NCBI GenBank assembly: GCA_002308815.1
Contig: DBVX01000032.1
Span: forward strand, 1 to 12,371
Length of the DNA stretch: 12,371 nt
Reading direction: 5' to 3'
DNA from: Bacteroidales bacterium UBA1253
Lineage (GTDB): Bacteria > Bacteroidota > Bacteroidia > Bacteroidales > Paludibacteraceae
Under the pieces are notes generated by a model. The model had not been told where the DNA came from. It searched no databases and saw only the letters and a list, made by a program, of their open reading frames with translations. A program made the position numbers and the translations under genes. Below, one piece after another: positions 1 to 7,451 of the stretch (position 1 is the first letter of the stretch; each line of letters opens with the position of its first letter).

Positions 1-972
1 AAAGAGGCAACGAGCCAGAGCTACACCCTTTCCAACGGTACGGCAGCCACCACCTTCGTATTCGGCAACCCGACCATGGGTTATATTGACATCTGGGGCT
101 TCTTAGAGGACAACACCGACATCCTTGAGAACGAAATAGGTTATATGGGGTCGGACGGCCTGTATAACACCGTGACGAAGGAATCGCTTATCGAGCCGGA
201 TGTCATTACCTCGCTGTCACGCTATATACCGCCGATGAACGCCATCGTAATCAAGAAGAAGGAAGACGCAGCCACTTCGCTTGGAGTGACTCTCAATACC
301 AACCGCATCGTCACGGATGCCGGTCAGATTGAGCGTCCGGGAATCCTGCCCGTCCCGTCAAGAGGACGGAAAGCTGACCCGCTGGGAAGAATAATGACCG
401 TAACAGCCATCAACCCCGTTTCGTATCGTTGCACTTCGCGCCTCCTGCTCGGAAAAGGCTGGAACGCGGAGGTTATCAAAGGCGAGGACGCTTTGCTGAC
501 GACCATCAACATTGACAACTACACCGCAACCTCCGCCCCCGCCACGCCGTTTAACATATACGCAGTGGAAGGCACCAACGGTCTCAGCATTGACCTCAGG
601 GACGAAATCCTGTATGTGCCGGTATCCTTCTATATGAGCGACCTGCCTTTCGACCCCGTGACACACCTGTGGTTCACCGGTGTCAATGCGGTTGACGGGC
701 CGCTGGTACTGTGGGACGCGCTTACGGATACCGAGTATCCGATCATAGACGGTATCTGCATTGATATAGAAACGCCGCAGGAAAGCCACGAAGTGCGGTA
801 CTATATCCGTCGGCCGGGCTATAAACCTGAAGAAGGGACGGAAAAACCTACACCCACCTCCATCGAGTATAACACTACGGACGGACAGGCTGTCAAGATT
901 TTCAAGGACGGACATGTGTTCATCCTGCGTAACGGACATATATATACAACTATCGGACAAGAAATACAGTAA
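1..972 (+). CDS. C-terminal part of a large surface-type protein (5' end outside window)
   Basis: The frame is open from base 1, so the ATG at 76 (residue 26 here) is probably internal and the gene begins upstream. 323 residues are visible. No catalytic motif or named domain is recognised. The composition is rich in T, N, D, P and aromatic residues, with alternating polar and hydrophobic stretches, which suggests a secreted beta-rich protein. Near the visible start is FVFGNPTMGYIDIWGF. The protein ends in a short segment (about residues 297-323) containing GHVFILRNGHIYTTIGQ. From memory, similar 'ILR(N/D)G..Y...G' tails end many large Bacteroidales secreted proteins and may be a sorting signal; that role is inference. 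The stop at 970-972 is 3 bp before the next gene, which carries an export signal and a membrane tail, so the two are probably co-transcribed. Confidence 0.75.
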   Translation, partial: KEATSQSYTLSNGTAATTFVFGNPTMGYIDIWGFLEDNTDILENEIGYMGSDGLYNTVTKESLIEPDVITSLSRYIPPMNAIVIKKKEDAATSLGVTLNTNRIVTDAGQIERPGILPVPSRGRKADPLGRIMTVTAINPVSYRCTSRLLLGKGWNAEVIKGEDALLTTINIDNYTATSAPATPFNIYAVEGTNGLSIDLRDEILYVPVSFYMSDLPFDPVTHLWFTGVNAVDGPLVLWDALTDTEYPIIDGICIDIETPQESHEVRYYIRRPGYKPEEGTEKPTPTSIEYNTTDGQAVKIFKDGHVFILRNGHIYTTIGQEIQ

Positions 973-975
973 ACC

Positions 976-1377
976 ATGCAGAGACAATTCAATATGTACA
1001 GACGGTTGATCGTGATAGGGATGATTATGCTTATGGAATTCTCTCTATCTCAGGTATGGGCTTTCACGCAGTCTTTCCCCTCATCACGGAACAACGCGCC
1101 TGCATCCGCCGCCGGCAGCACTCTTCCCGGCTACCGGTTTCGCTCCACATCCCCTTTGCTGGACGGCGGAACCCCCTATACCGGAAACACATATAGCACC
1201 GTATCAGGCGGTTCGGATTACAATCCGCGCGAAAAAGGTCCATGGGATGATGATCCGGATCCCGGTGAACCGGGAATTGGGGAAGTGGACAATCCGCTGC
1301 CTGTAGGCGAACCGTATTGTCTGCTTCTGATGGCAGCCGCCTATTGCCTGTTCTCTTACAGACGGAAAAAGGCATAA
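976..1377 (+). CDS. small exported protein with PVGE + hydrophobic + RRKK C-terminal tail
   Basis: A 133-residue protein of unknown function. Residues 7-29 form a signal peptide (MYRRLIVIGMIML..., likely cleaved after VWA at 27-29). The middle is low-complexity, rich in S, G, P, T and Y, with STSPLLDGG near 57-65 and an acidic Pro/Gly stretch DDDPDPGEPG at 91-100. The C-terminus has PVGE (109-112), a short hydrophobic segment (about 114-127) and a basic end RRKK (129-132). This three-part tail resembles in layout the C-terminal signals of exosortase- or sortase-type systems, but it lacks LPxTG or PEP motifs. I recall similar small proteins in Bacteroidales next to large surface proteins. An alternative start is the Met at residue 7 (base 994), which gives a more typical signal peptide. 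It lies 3 bp after the large protein and 15 bp before the CDF gene. Confidence 0.75.
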   Translation: MQRQFNMYRRLIVIGMIMLMEFSLSQVWAFTQSFPSSRNNAPASAAGSTLPGYRFRSTSPLLDGGTPYTGNTYSTVSGGSDYNPREKGPWDDDPDPGEPGIGEVDNPLPVGEPYCLLLMAAAYCLFSYRRKKA

Positions 1378-1392
1378 AAAGCATCCCATCGT

Positions 1393-2286
1393 ATGTCACA
1401 CAGTCACCATCATCATACCGCTCCCGCGCAGTCGCAGAACACTGTCTTCATCCTCTCTATTGCCCTGAACATCCTCTTTGTGCTTGTCGAAGCCGGAGTG
1501 GGATGGTGGCAGAACAGTCTCTCGCTGCTGAGCGATGCCGGACACAACCTGAGCGATGTGTTCTCGCTCGTGCTGGTACTGATAGCCTTCCGTCTCGCCA
1601 AAGTGCGCGGCAACGGGCGTTACACATACGGCTACCGCAAATCAACCGTGCTGATTTCGCTGCTCAATGCCGTCATTTTGCTGGTGGCTGTAGGGGCTAT
1701 CGTCATTGAGAGCGTCCATAAGTTCAGCGAACCGGCAGCGGTAAACGGAGCGGCTGTATCGTGGACGGCGGGTGTGGGAATAGCGATTAATGGTCTGACT
1801 GCCTTCCTGCTGATGCGCGGTCAGAAGAGTGACCTCAATGTGCGCGGCGCGTTCCTGCACATGGTGGCTGACACGCTGGTGTCGGTCGGGGTGGTGATAA
1901 GCGGAATAGTTATCGCCTCCACCGGCTGGACGATGGTCGATCCCATTGTCAGTCTTGTCATTGCGGCAGTCATACTTGTTTCCACATGGGAATTGCTGTC
2001 CGACAGTCTGCGTCTCGCGGTGGACGGTATGCCGGATGGGATTGACCGTCAGGAGATAGAGCGTTTGCTCGCTGACGACAATCACGTCATTGAGTCCCAC
2101 CACCTTCATATATGGGCTATCAGCACCACGGAGACAGCACTCACGGCGCATATCGTTCTGGACGATCTTGCCCATTGGCCGCAAGTGGCGGAGCGTATCA
2201 GGCACACACTTGCGGAGCATGGTATCGCCCATGCCACACTTGAACCCGAAACGCCCGACACGCACTGCTCCCAGACGGAATGCTGA
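1393..2286 (+). CDS. cation diffusion facilitator, zinc-type (CzcD/ZitB-like)
   Basis: 297 residues, normal length for a CDF metal/proton antiporter, which exports Zn(II) and sometimes other divalent ions from the cytoplasm. The N-terminus is His-rich (HSHHHH, residues 3-8). Six membrane segments are readable at about 17-38, 42-66, 83-108, 121-142, 152-175 and 181-200. The transport-site pairs are HxxxD in TM2 (H51, D55, within SDAGHNLSD) and HxxxD in TM5 (H156, D160, within HMVAD), the arrangement typical of zinc-type CDFs. The cytoplasmic domain follows, with HHLHIWAIS (236-244), and ends in an H/C-containing tail (H291, C292, C297). The loop between TM4 and TM5 is short and has no His cluster. 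The gene is 15 bp downstream of the small tail protein, so it is probably the last gene of that transcript. The exact metal is inferred. Confidence 0.93.
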   Translation: MSHSHHHHTAPAQSQNTVFILSIALNILFVLVEAGVGWWQNSLSLLSDAGHNLSDVFSLVLVLIAFRLAKVRGNGRYTYGYRKSTVLISLLNAVILLVAVGAIVIESVHKFSEPAAVNGAAVSWTAGVGIAINGLTAFLLMRGQKSDLNVRGAFLHMVADTLVSVGVVISGIVIASTGWTMVDPIVSLVIAAVILVSTWELLSDSLRLAVDGMPDGIDRQEIERLLADDNHVIESHHLHIWAISTTETALTAHIVLDDLAHWPQVAERIRHTLAEHGIAHATLEPETPDTHCSQTEC

Positions 2287-2336
2287 CATACGGACAGAGG
2301 TGACCGTTCCTCCCTCATTGCGAAACTTTTCTGTCA

Positions 2337-2360
2337 TTTTGCAATACGGGTTTTGCAAAA
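2337..2360. repeat. 8-bp perfect inverted repeat downstream of the CDF gene
   Basis: TTTTGCAA (2337-2344) and TTGCAAAA (2353-2360) are perfect inverted copies separated by TACGGGTT. The stem is AT-rich, with two G-C pairs, and is followed on the plus strand by A residues rather than T residues, so it is not a classical intrinsic terminator. It could be a weak terminator in the plus direction, an operator, or a copy of a lineage-specific intergenic element. The core resembles a sequence upstream of the LRR operon at 11391-11404. Confidence 0.5.
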
Positions 2361-2414
2361 AAACAACTTTCCGCATAAATATGTCTTTTATTTTTTCAAC
2401 TTGGTGAATCCGCC

Positions 2415-2422
2415 TATCTTTG
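2415..2422 (+). promoter_or_regulatory. Bacteroidota-type -7 box upstream of yhcH-glgB-nagB
   Basis: TATCTTTG is an exact match to the TAnnTTTG -7 consensus of Bacteroidota primary-sigma promoters. The -33 side is weak: only a T run (2391-2396) lies at the expected distance. The inferred transcription start is near 2429, giving a leader of roughly 35 nt before the ATG at 2465. It would drive yhcH, glgB and probably nagB. Confidence 0.6.
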
Positions 2423-2464
2423 TGGCGTTTAACAATTCACCCCAAATACCAATCATCATCTGAT

Positions 2465-2920
2465 ATGATACTCGACAAGTTAGAAAACGCCGATTTGTAC
2501 TATGACATCGTTCCGGGTCTGGAACGGTTCATACAATTCTTCAACGACAACGATCTGGAAGTGTTCCCCGCATGCAAAGTCCGTCTGGACGGCGATGACC
2601 TGTTCATCAACATCATTGACCTGCAGGGCAAGGACGAGAAAGACCTTCCGATGGAAGCCCACCGCGACTACATCGACATCCAGCTTCCTCTGACCGGCAG
2701 CGAGACCATGGGCTGGAAACCCCAGGAGGACTGCCAGCAGGTGAGCAAGGAGTATGACGAGGGCAAGGATGTGGAACTCTACTCCGACCCGTCGCAGATT
2801 CTCTTCGAGGTGCCGACGGGCTATTTCGTGGTATTCTTCCCCAGTGACGCGCACCGTCCGGGCATAGCCCCGGGCCGCAGCCTGCGCAAACTGATTGTCA
2901 AAACACGCGTTCCCGCGTAA
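2465..2920 (+). CDS. YhcH/YjgK/YiaL (DUF386) family protein, probable sugar anomerase
   Basis: 151 residues, the usual length for this cupin-like beta-barrel family; E. coli YhcH (NanQ) acts on sialic acid anomers. The start is the ATG at 2465: it gives the typical MILDKLENAD opening, and the upstream TTG in frame at 2420 lies inside the promoter box. Family landmarks are MEAHRDYIDIQ (63-73), with E64, H66 and D71 as candidate metal ligands, the GSETMGW turn (78-84), FFPSDAHRPG (124-133) with H130, and the closing RKLIVK (141-146). It is cytosolic, with no signal peptide. glgB begins 6 bp after the stop, so the two are almost certainly co-transcribed. nagB downstream would fit an amino-sugar or sialate role, but the exact substrate cannot be read from the sequence. 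Confidence 0.88.
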   Translation: MILDKLENADLYYDIVPGLERFIQFFNDNDLEVFPACKVRLDGDDLFINIIDLQGKDEKDLPMEAHRDYIDIQLPLTGSETMGWKPQEDCQQVSKEYDEGKDVELYSDPSQILFEVPTGYFVVFFPSDAHRPGIAPGRSLRKLIVKTRVPA

Positions 2921-2926
2921 GCAGCT

Positions 2927-4954
2927 ATGACTTCACAACAGACAGAGAACAGGACGGATGCCGACAGCCGGCTGCGTCTTGTGAGCAACGACCCCGGACT
3001 GCTTCCCTACGAGGCGGCCATTCAGGGCAGGTATGCCTACGCGCTGCGCCGCGAGCAGGAACTGACCAACGGGCAGCCGTTGGTCGATTGGGCGAACGGC
3101 TACCACTATTTCGGACTGCACGCGAACACCAAGGCGTGGTTCGTGCGCGAGTGGGCACCGAATGCGACCGCCATCTATCTGGTGGGCGACATGAACGGCT
3201 GGCAGAAAAGCGAGGACTACCGTCTTTTCCCCATCGGCAACGGCGTGTGGGAAGGCAAATGGAAACGCAGTATGCTGCGCCACGGTCAGTACTACAAGCT
3301 GCTCATCGAATGGCAGGGCGGTAGCGGCTACCGCATCCCCGCATACGCTTTCCGCGTGGTGCAGGATGCGCAAACCAAATTGTTCGCCGCACAGGTATGG
3401 TCGCCCAAACCCTACGAGTGGCGCAATGAGCGTCCGCATAACCTGAAGAAGGACAACCTGTTCATCTACGAGTGCCATATCGGTATGTCGGGCGAGGATG
3501 GGAGTGTCGCCTCCTACGAGCAGTTCCGTCAGAACATCCTGCCACGGGTCGCCGACTTGGGTTACAACTGCCTGCAGATAATGGCCATTCAGGAGCATCC
3601 CTACTACGGTTCGTTCGGCTACCATGTGAGCAGTTTCTTTGCCGCTTCGTCGCGGTTCGGCACGCCCGAAGAGCTGAAAGCCCTCATCGATGACGCGCAC
3701 GGCAGAGGCATAGCAGTCATCATGGACATCGTTCACTCCCACTCTGTGAAGAACGAGGAGGAGGGACTGGGTATGCAGGACGGCACGCCCTACCAGTACT
3801 TCCACGACGGCGCGCGCCGCGAGCATCCCGCGTGGGACAGCCTGCTGTTCAACTACGGCAAGAACGAGGTGCTTCACTTCCTGCTGTCCAACTGCAAATA
3901 TTGGCTGGACGAGTACCGCTTCGACGGTTTCCGATTCGACGGCGTGACCTCGATGATGTACCTCAGTCACGGTCTGGGTGAGGACTTCACCTCCTACGCT
4001 ACCTACTACAACGGCAACGAGGACGGCGATGCCATCTGCTACCTCACTCTCGCCAACCGCCTTATCCACGGTTTCCTGCCCGAAGCCGTCACCATAGCCG
4101 AGGATATGTCGGGTATGCCCGGACTCGCCGCGCCTTTCATGGACGGCGGTATGGGATTTGACTACCGGCTGGCGATGGGAATACCCGACTTCTGGATCAA
4201 ATACATCAAGGAAGTGCGCGACGAGGACTGGAAAGCCGGACACATCTTCTACGAGATGACCAACCGCCGGTCGGACGAAAAATCCATCTCCTATGCCGAA
4301 AGCCACGACCAGGCTCTGGTGGGCGACAAGACCATCATCTTCCGCCTCATCGACTCGGATATGTACTGGCATTTCGAGCACGGACACGACACCTACCGCG
4401 TCAATCGCGGCATCGCCCTGCACAAGATGATACGCCTCGTCACCGCATCTACCATTGATGGGGGATACCTCAACTTCATGGGCAACGAGTTCGGTCATCC
4501 CGAATGGATTGACTTCCCGCGCGAGGGCAACGGCTGGAGTTACCACTACGCCCGCCGCCAATGGTCGCTCACCGACAATGAGAACTACTACTATGCCGAT
4601 CTCAACCGCTTTGACCGTGATATGGTTCACCTGCTTGCGGGCGGACTGACGACCCCGATAGAGGTGCTGTGGGATAAGGAGGGCGATCAGGTGCACGCTT
4701 TCCGTCGCGGCGATATGGTGTTTGTGTTCAACTGGAACGGACAGCGGTCGTTCTTCGACTACGGCATCCTTGCGCCCGAAGGCAAGTACAAGGTGCTGCT
4801 CAACACCGACAACCCTCGTTATGCGGGCTTCGGTCTGGCGGATGACACCGTGGAGCATTTCACACAGCCCGACCCGCTGTATGCCGAAGAAAAGAAAGGC
4901 TGGCTCAAACTATACCTTCCCGCCCGTTCGGCAGTGGTGCTGAAGAGAGTGTGA
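2927..4954 (+). CDS. glgB: 1,4-alpha-glucan branching enzyme, eukaryotic-type GH13
   Basis: 675 residues. The enzyme cuts alpha-1,4 glucan chains and rejoins them through alpha-1,6 bonds in glycogen synthesis. An N-terminal CBM48 domain (about 60-150, YFGLHANTKAWFVREWAP and GDMNGWQ) leads into the GH13 barrel. Conserved regions are all present: DIVHSH (267-272), GFRFDGVTS with the nucleophile D338, TIAEDMSG with the acid/base E392, and YAESHDQALVGDK with H460 and D461. A C-terminal beta domain ends at VVLKRV. The wording (HSHSVKN, EEYRFDGFRFDG-like, LNFMGNEFGHPEW, SYHYARRQW) is close to human GBE1 and other GH13_8 enzymes rather than to E. coli GlgB, and the extra N-terminal domain of the E. 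coli type is absent. It is 6 bp after yhcH and 35 bp before nagB. Confidence 0.95.
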   Translation: MTSQQTENRTDADSRLRLVSNDPGLLPYEAAIQGRYAYALRREQELTNGQPLVDWANGYHYFGLHANTKAWFVREWAPNATAIYLVGDMNGWQKSEDYRLFPIGNGVWEGKWKRSMLRHGQYYKLLIEWQGGSGYRIPAYAFRVVQDAQTKLFAAQVWSPKPYEWRNERPHNLKKDNLFIYECHIGMSGEDGSVASYEQFRQNILPRVADLGYNCLQIMAIQEHPYYGSFGYHVSSFFAASSRFGTPEELKALIDDAHGRGIAVIMDIVHSHSVKNEEEGLGMQDGTPYQYFHDGARREHPAWDSLLFNYGKNEVLHFLLSNCKYWLDEYRFDGFRFDGVTSMMYLSHGLGEDFTSYATYYNGNEDGDAICYLTLANRLIHGFLPEAVTIAEDMSGMPGLAAPFMDGGMGFDYRLAMGIPDFWIKYIKEVRDEDWKAGHIFYEMTNRRSDEKSISYAESHDQALVGDKTIIFRLIDSDMYWHFEHGHDTYRVNRGIALHKMIRLVTASTIDGGYLNFMGNEFGHPEWIDFPREGNGWSYHYARRQWSLTDNENYYYADLNRFDRDMVHLLAGGLTTPIEVLWDKEGDQVHAFRRGDMVFVFNWNGQRSFFDYGILAPEGKYKVLLNTDNPRYAGFGLADDTVEHFTQPDPLYAEEKKGWLKLYLPARSAVVLKRV

Positions 4955-4989
4955 TGCCTTTATCGTGAAACTATCTTATACTTGAAATT

Positions 4990-5799
4990 ATGCGAGTTAT
5001 TATAGAACCCAACTACGATTTGGTGTCCGAATGGGCAGCCTACTATGTAGCAAAACAGATCAACGCTTTCTCTCCGAAAGAGAGCCGTCCCTTTGTATTG
5101 GGTCTGCCGACGGGAAGCAGTCCGCTCGGAATGTACCAACGCCTGATAGAATTGAATAAAGAGGGCAAAGTATCGTTCCGCAATGTGGTGACATTCAATA
5201 TGGACGAGTACGTGGGCATCCCCGAAGACCATCCGCAGAGTTACCACTCGTTCATGTGGGACAATTTCTTCTCCCATATCGACATCCGCCCCGAGAACGT
5301 GCATATCCTCAACGGCAACGCGACGGACCTGGAGGGCGAGTGCGCCCGCTACGAGACAGCCATCCGTCAGGCGGGTGGCATACGTCTGTTCATCGGCGGC
5401 ATCGGTCCGGACGGGCACATAGCGTTCAACGAACCCGGCTCGTCGCTCGCGTCCCGCACCCGGATGAAGGAGCTGACCACAGACACCATCCTTGCCAACT
5501 CGCGTTTCTTTGACAACGATCCCGCCAAGGTGCCGCATACCGCCCTGACCGTCGGTGTCGCCACCGTGATGGATGCGGATCAGGTGATGATTCTGGTGAA
5601 CGGGCATCAGAAAGCCCGCGCCTTACTCCACGCCATAGAGAAGCCTGTCTGCCATATATGGACCGTCTCGGCTCTGCAGATGCACCCACATGGCATTATC
5701 GTATGCGACGAGGCGGCGTGCGACGAACTGAAAGTGGGTACGTACAAGTACTTCCTTGATATAGAGAAACGGAATCTTGACCCCAAGACGCTGCTTTAG
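4990..5799 (+). CDS. nagB: glucosamine-6-phosphate deaminase
   Basis: 269 residues, matching the usual length of about 266. It converts glucosamine-6-phosphate to fructose-6-phosphate and ammonia, the step that delivers amino sugars (GlcNAc, sialate) to glycolysis. Visible motifs are [13 protein letters not shown] (37-49), FNMDEYVG (69-76) and [16 protein letters not shown] (137-152). The catalytic set of E. coli NagB is at identical positions: D72, D141, H143 and E148. The GlcNAc-6P allosteric residues S151, R158, K160 and Y254 are also kept, so it should be an allosteric hexameric type. The start ATG at 4990 matches the family N-terminus ([10 protein letters not shown]). It is 35 bp after glgB, probably the same transcript, and its TAG stop shares two bases with the stop of the opposing gene. 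Confidence 0.97.
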   Translation: MRVIIEPNYDLVSEWAAYYVAKQINAFSPKESRPFVLGLPTGSSPLGMYQRLIELNKEGKVSFRNVVTFNMDEYVGIPEDHPQSYHSFMWDNFFSHIDIRPENVHILNGNATDLEGECARYETAIRQAGGIRLFIGGIGPDGHIAFNEPGSSLASRTRMKELTTDTILANSRFFDNDPAKVPHTALTVGVATVMDADQVMILVNGHQKARALLHAIEKPVCHIWTVSALQMHPHGIIVCDEAACDELKVGTYKYFLDIEKRNLDPKTLL

Positions 5800-6371
5800 T
5801 CGCAGAGGGAAAAGAGGTCTTCTCGCGGATTGACGAGCATCACGGGTACCTGACTGCGGGCGATGGCTTTCCGCTCCGGCGGACCGAAAATCAAGTCATC
5901 CAATCCGTAATCGCGGGAGGCTGTCAATACAAGCAGTTGGTGACCAAAATCACGTTGGCGGCCAACTGCTTCTTCGTACAGATGGAAACTGTCCCGCCGC
6001 GCTTCCAGCAATTCATAAGTTATGTCCTCTCCCGTCTTGCTGCGGACAGCCTCAATATGCGAGATGATTCGGTTGGTGTTGTTGCGGGCGTGAGAGCCGT
6101 AATCGTGAGCGGGCAACAACAGAATATGCGCGCCCGTTTTGCGGGCAAGGTAGGTGCAGATCTCCGCCTTGTACGTCTCCTCCTCCAGCATCGTGACCGG
6201 CACCAGAATGCGTTTCAGCGCGGTTATCTCCCGCATGCTCGGAGTCAGAAAAACGTAAGGACGGCGCTCCTCACGGCAGTCGTTGAGCGCGCGCTGCAGC
6301 GCACGGCTGCGGTTGTCACAATTCACCACACGGATATCCTCGTTATCGTCCCAGATCATAGACTGTATCAT
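5796..6371 (-). CDS. universal stress protein (UspA)-like protein
   Basis: 191 residues, cytosolic. From residue 53, KRILVPVT followed by [21 protein letters not shown] matches the opening beta-alpha-beta of a Usp domain. The end HQLLVLT (144-150) and [13 protein letters not shown] (170-182) match its last strands. The usual ATP-binding glycine pattern G-x2-G-x9-G(S/T) is not clear: this position reads [13 protein letters not shown]. The first 50 residues are an extension that could be a remnant of a second Usp half ([10 protein letters not shown]). No DNA-binding or membrane segment is seen. It starts 10 bp after the yihA stop and is the last gene of the minus-strand run. Its stop overlaps the nagB stop. 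The role is unknown; UspA-fold membership is moderately sure. Confidence 0.8.
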   Translation of the reverse strand: MIQSMIWDDNEDIRVVNCDNRSRALQRALNDCREERRPYVFLTPSMREITALKRILVPVTMLEEETYKAEICTYLARKTGAHILLLPAHDYGSHARNNTNRIISHIEAVRSKTGEDITYELLEARRDSFHLYEEAVGRQRDFGHQLLVLTASRDYGLDDLIFGPPERKAIARSQVPVMLVNPREDLFSLCD

Positions 6372-6381
6372 TCACATCGTT

Positions 6382-7011
6382 TCATCCTTGTATGACTGCA
6401 AGGTTGCACTCCCCGATATAATCAAGTACCTCATCGCGTCCCTGTCCCGTTTCCGCCGAGGTACAGAAGACGGGCGGCAGTTCCTCCCATGTCTCCAACA
6501 GCGTTTGCTTGTATGCGGCGATGTTGTCTGACAGCCGTCCCCTGCCCAGCTTGTCCGCCTTGGTGAAGACGATGGCGAAAGGCACTTCGTTCTCACCGAG
6601 CCACTGCATGAACTCAAGGTCAATCTTCTGTGGCTTCAGTCGGCTGTCAATGAGAACGAAAAGGCAGACCAACTGCTCACGCATCAGGCAGTAGCGTTCA
6701 ATCATCCTCCGAAGCGTTTCCCGTTGTGCCAGTCCTGTCTGTGCGTACCCGTAACCGGGAAGATCCACCAGATGCCACTGACAGGACTTGGTACGTCCGC
6801 CGGCAGAAGGCAGTCCGTCCACCAGAAAATGGTTGATGAGCAGCGTCTTGCCGGGTTTCTGACTGGTTTTTGCCAGATGCGGGTTGCGGCACAGCATATT
6901 GATAAGCGACGACTTGCCCACATTGCTCCTGCCGATAAAAGCGTATTCCGGCAGTCTGCTTTCAGGACACTGTGACACATCGGGTGATGAGATGACAAAC
7001 GAAGCGTTCAT
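6382..7011 (-). CDS. yihA: ribosome biogenesis GTP-binding protein YihA/EngB (YsxC)
   Basis: 209 residues, typical length. This TRAFAC-class GTPase helps assemble the large ribosomal subunit and is essential in many bacteria. All GTPase motifs are visible: G1 GRSNVGKSS (27-35), the G2 region KTSQKPGKT (48-56), G3 DLPGYGYA (83-90), G4 TKAD (150-153) and G5 SAETG (185-189). Between LINHFLV and WHLVDLPG there is an insert of roughly ten residues ([12 protein letters not shown], 67-78) that I do not expect in most EngB proteins. It lies 12 bp downstream of the lipoprotein gene and 10 bp upstream of the Usp-like gene, inside a surface-protein operon. Confidence 0.96.
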   Translation of the reverse strand: MNASFVISSPDVSQCPESRLPEYAFIGRSNVGKSSLINMLCRNPHLAKTSQKPGKTLLINHFLVDGLPSAGGRTKSCQWHLVDLPGYGYAQTGLAQRETLRRMIERYCLMREQLVCLFVLIDSRLKPQKIDLEFMQWLGENEVPFAIVFTKADKLGRGRLSDNIAAYKQTLLETWEELPPVFCTSAETGQGRDEVLDYIGECNLAVIQG

Positions 7012-7023
7012 ACGTGAGGCAGT

Positions 7024-7428
7024 TTAGTTGCCGAACGGCCAGATAAAAGAGGTTGAATCCTGCGACAGCGTAACATCCTTGGAGTGTCCTTTCTGAACCT
7101 TGGCGGCAACCCTGCCTGTTACAGAATCCGACTGACAGGTAACGAATATACGCCGCAAAGTCGTTTCCGTTCCGTAGAAATCCTTCTCTGTGAAGATGAA
7201 AGACGCAATACCGAACTCATCCGCAATCTCCTGACATTCGGAATTACCTGCGGTTTGAAACGATTCATCAACATTGCTCCGGAACATGTACACCGTCTCA
7301 CCCGGAACCGGACTGCCATTCTTCATCACCTTTACATGGATGACAGCATTCTCCTTTTCACTGCATCCTGCCATACACATCATGCCGAGCAATACGGCAA
7401 AGACGAAAAGATATTTTAACACATTCAT
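7024..7428 (-). CDS. small lipoprotein with a carboxypeptidase-regulatory-like beta domain
   Basis: 134 residues from the chosen ATG (7428), which gives a clean lipoprotein signal: MNVLKYLFVFAVLLG then lipobox MAGC, with the lipidated Cys at residue 22. The mature part starts IHVKVMKNGSPVPGETVYMF (30-49), then DEFGIASFIF (70-79) and later VTGRVAAKVQKG. The 'G.PVPG.TVY ... D..G...F' pattern suggests a Cna-B/carboxypeptidase-regulatory-like sandwich, also seen in the upstream OmpA-family protein. An upstream in-frame ATG at 7452 overlaps that gene's stop as TAATG and would add eight residues; it is a real alternative if the genes are translationally coupled. The protein is probably anchored in the outer or inner membrane. 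No specific function is recognised. Confidence 0.8.
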   Translation of the reverse strand: MNVLKYLFVFAVLLGMMCMAGCSEKENAVIHVKVMKNGSPVPGETVYMFRSNVDESFQTAGNSECQEIADEFGIASFIFTEKDFYGTETTLRRIFVTCQSDSVTGRVAAKVQKGHSKDVTLSQDSTSFIWPFGN

Positions 7429-7451
7429 AGTATGAGTTTTTCCCATTTGCA

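Noticed and set aside
358..987. 209-codon antisense frame under the left-edge gene
   Set aside because: No signal, domain or promoter; the sense frame is open from base 1 and continues into a typical tail.
2420..2464. Upstream TTG start for yhcH adding 15 residues
   Set aside because: The TTG lies inside the TATCTTTG promoter box, so it would not be in the transcript; the ATG at 2465 matches the family N-terminus.
2933..4858. 641-codon open frame antisense to glgB
   Set aside because: It runs exactly under a gene with complete GH13 motifs. Its translation is rich in V, H, A and R without domains, as expected from the codon bias of the sense strand.
4977..4984. TATACTTG just before nagB as a promoter -7 box
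   Set aside because: One mismatch to consensus, no -33 partner seen, and only 5 nt before the ATG, which would give a nearly leaderless mRNA. Read-through from glgB is simpler.
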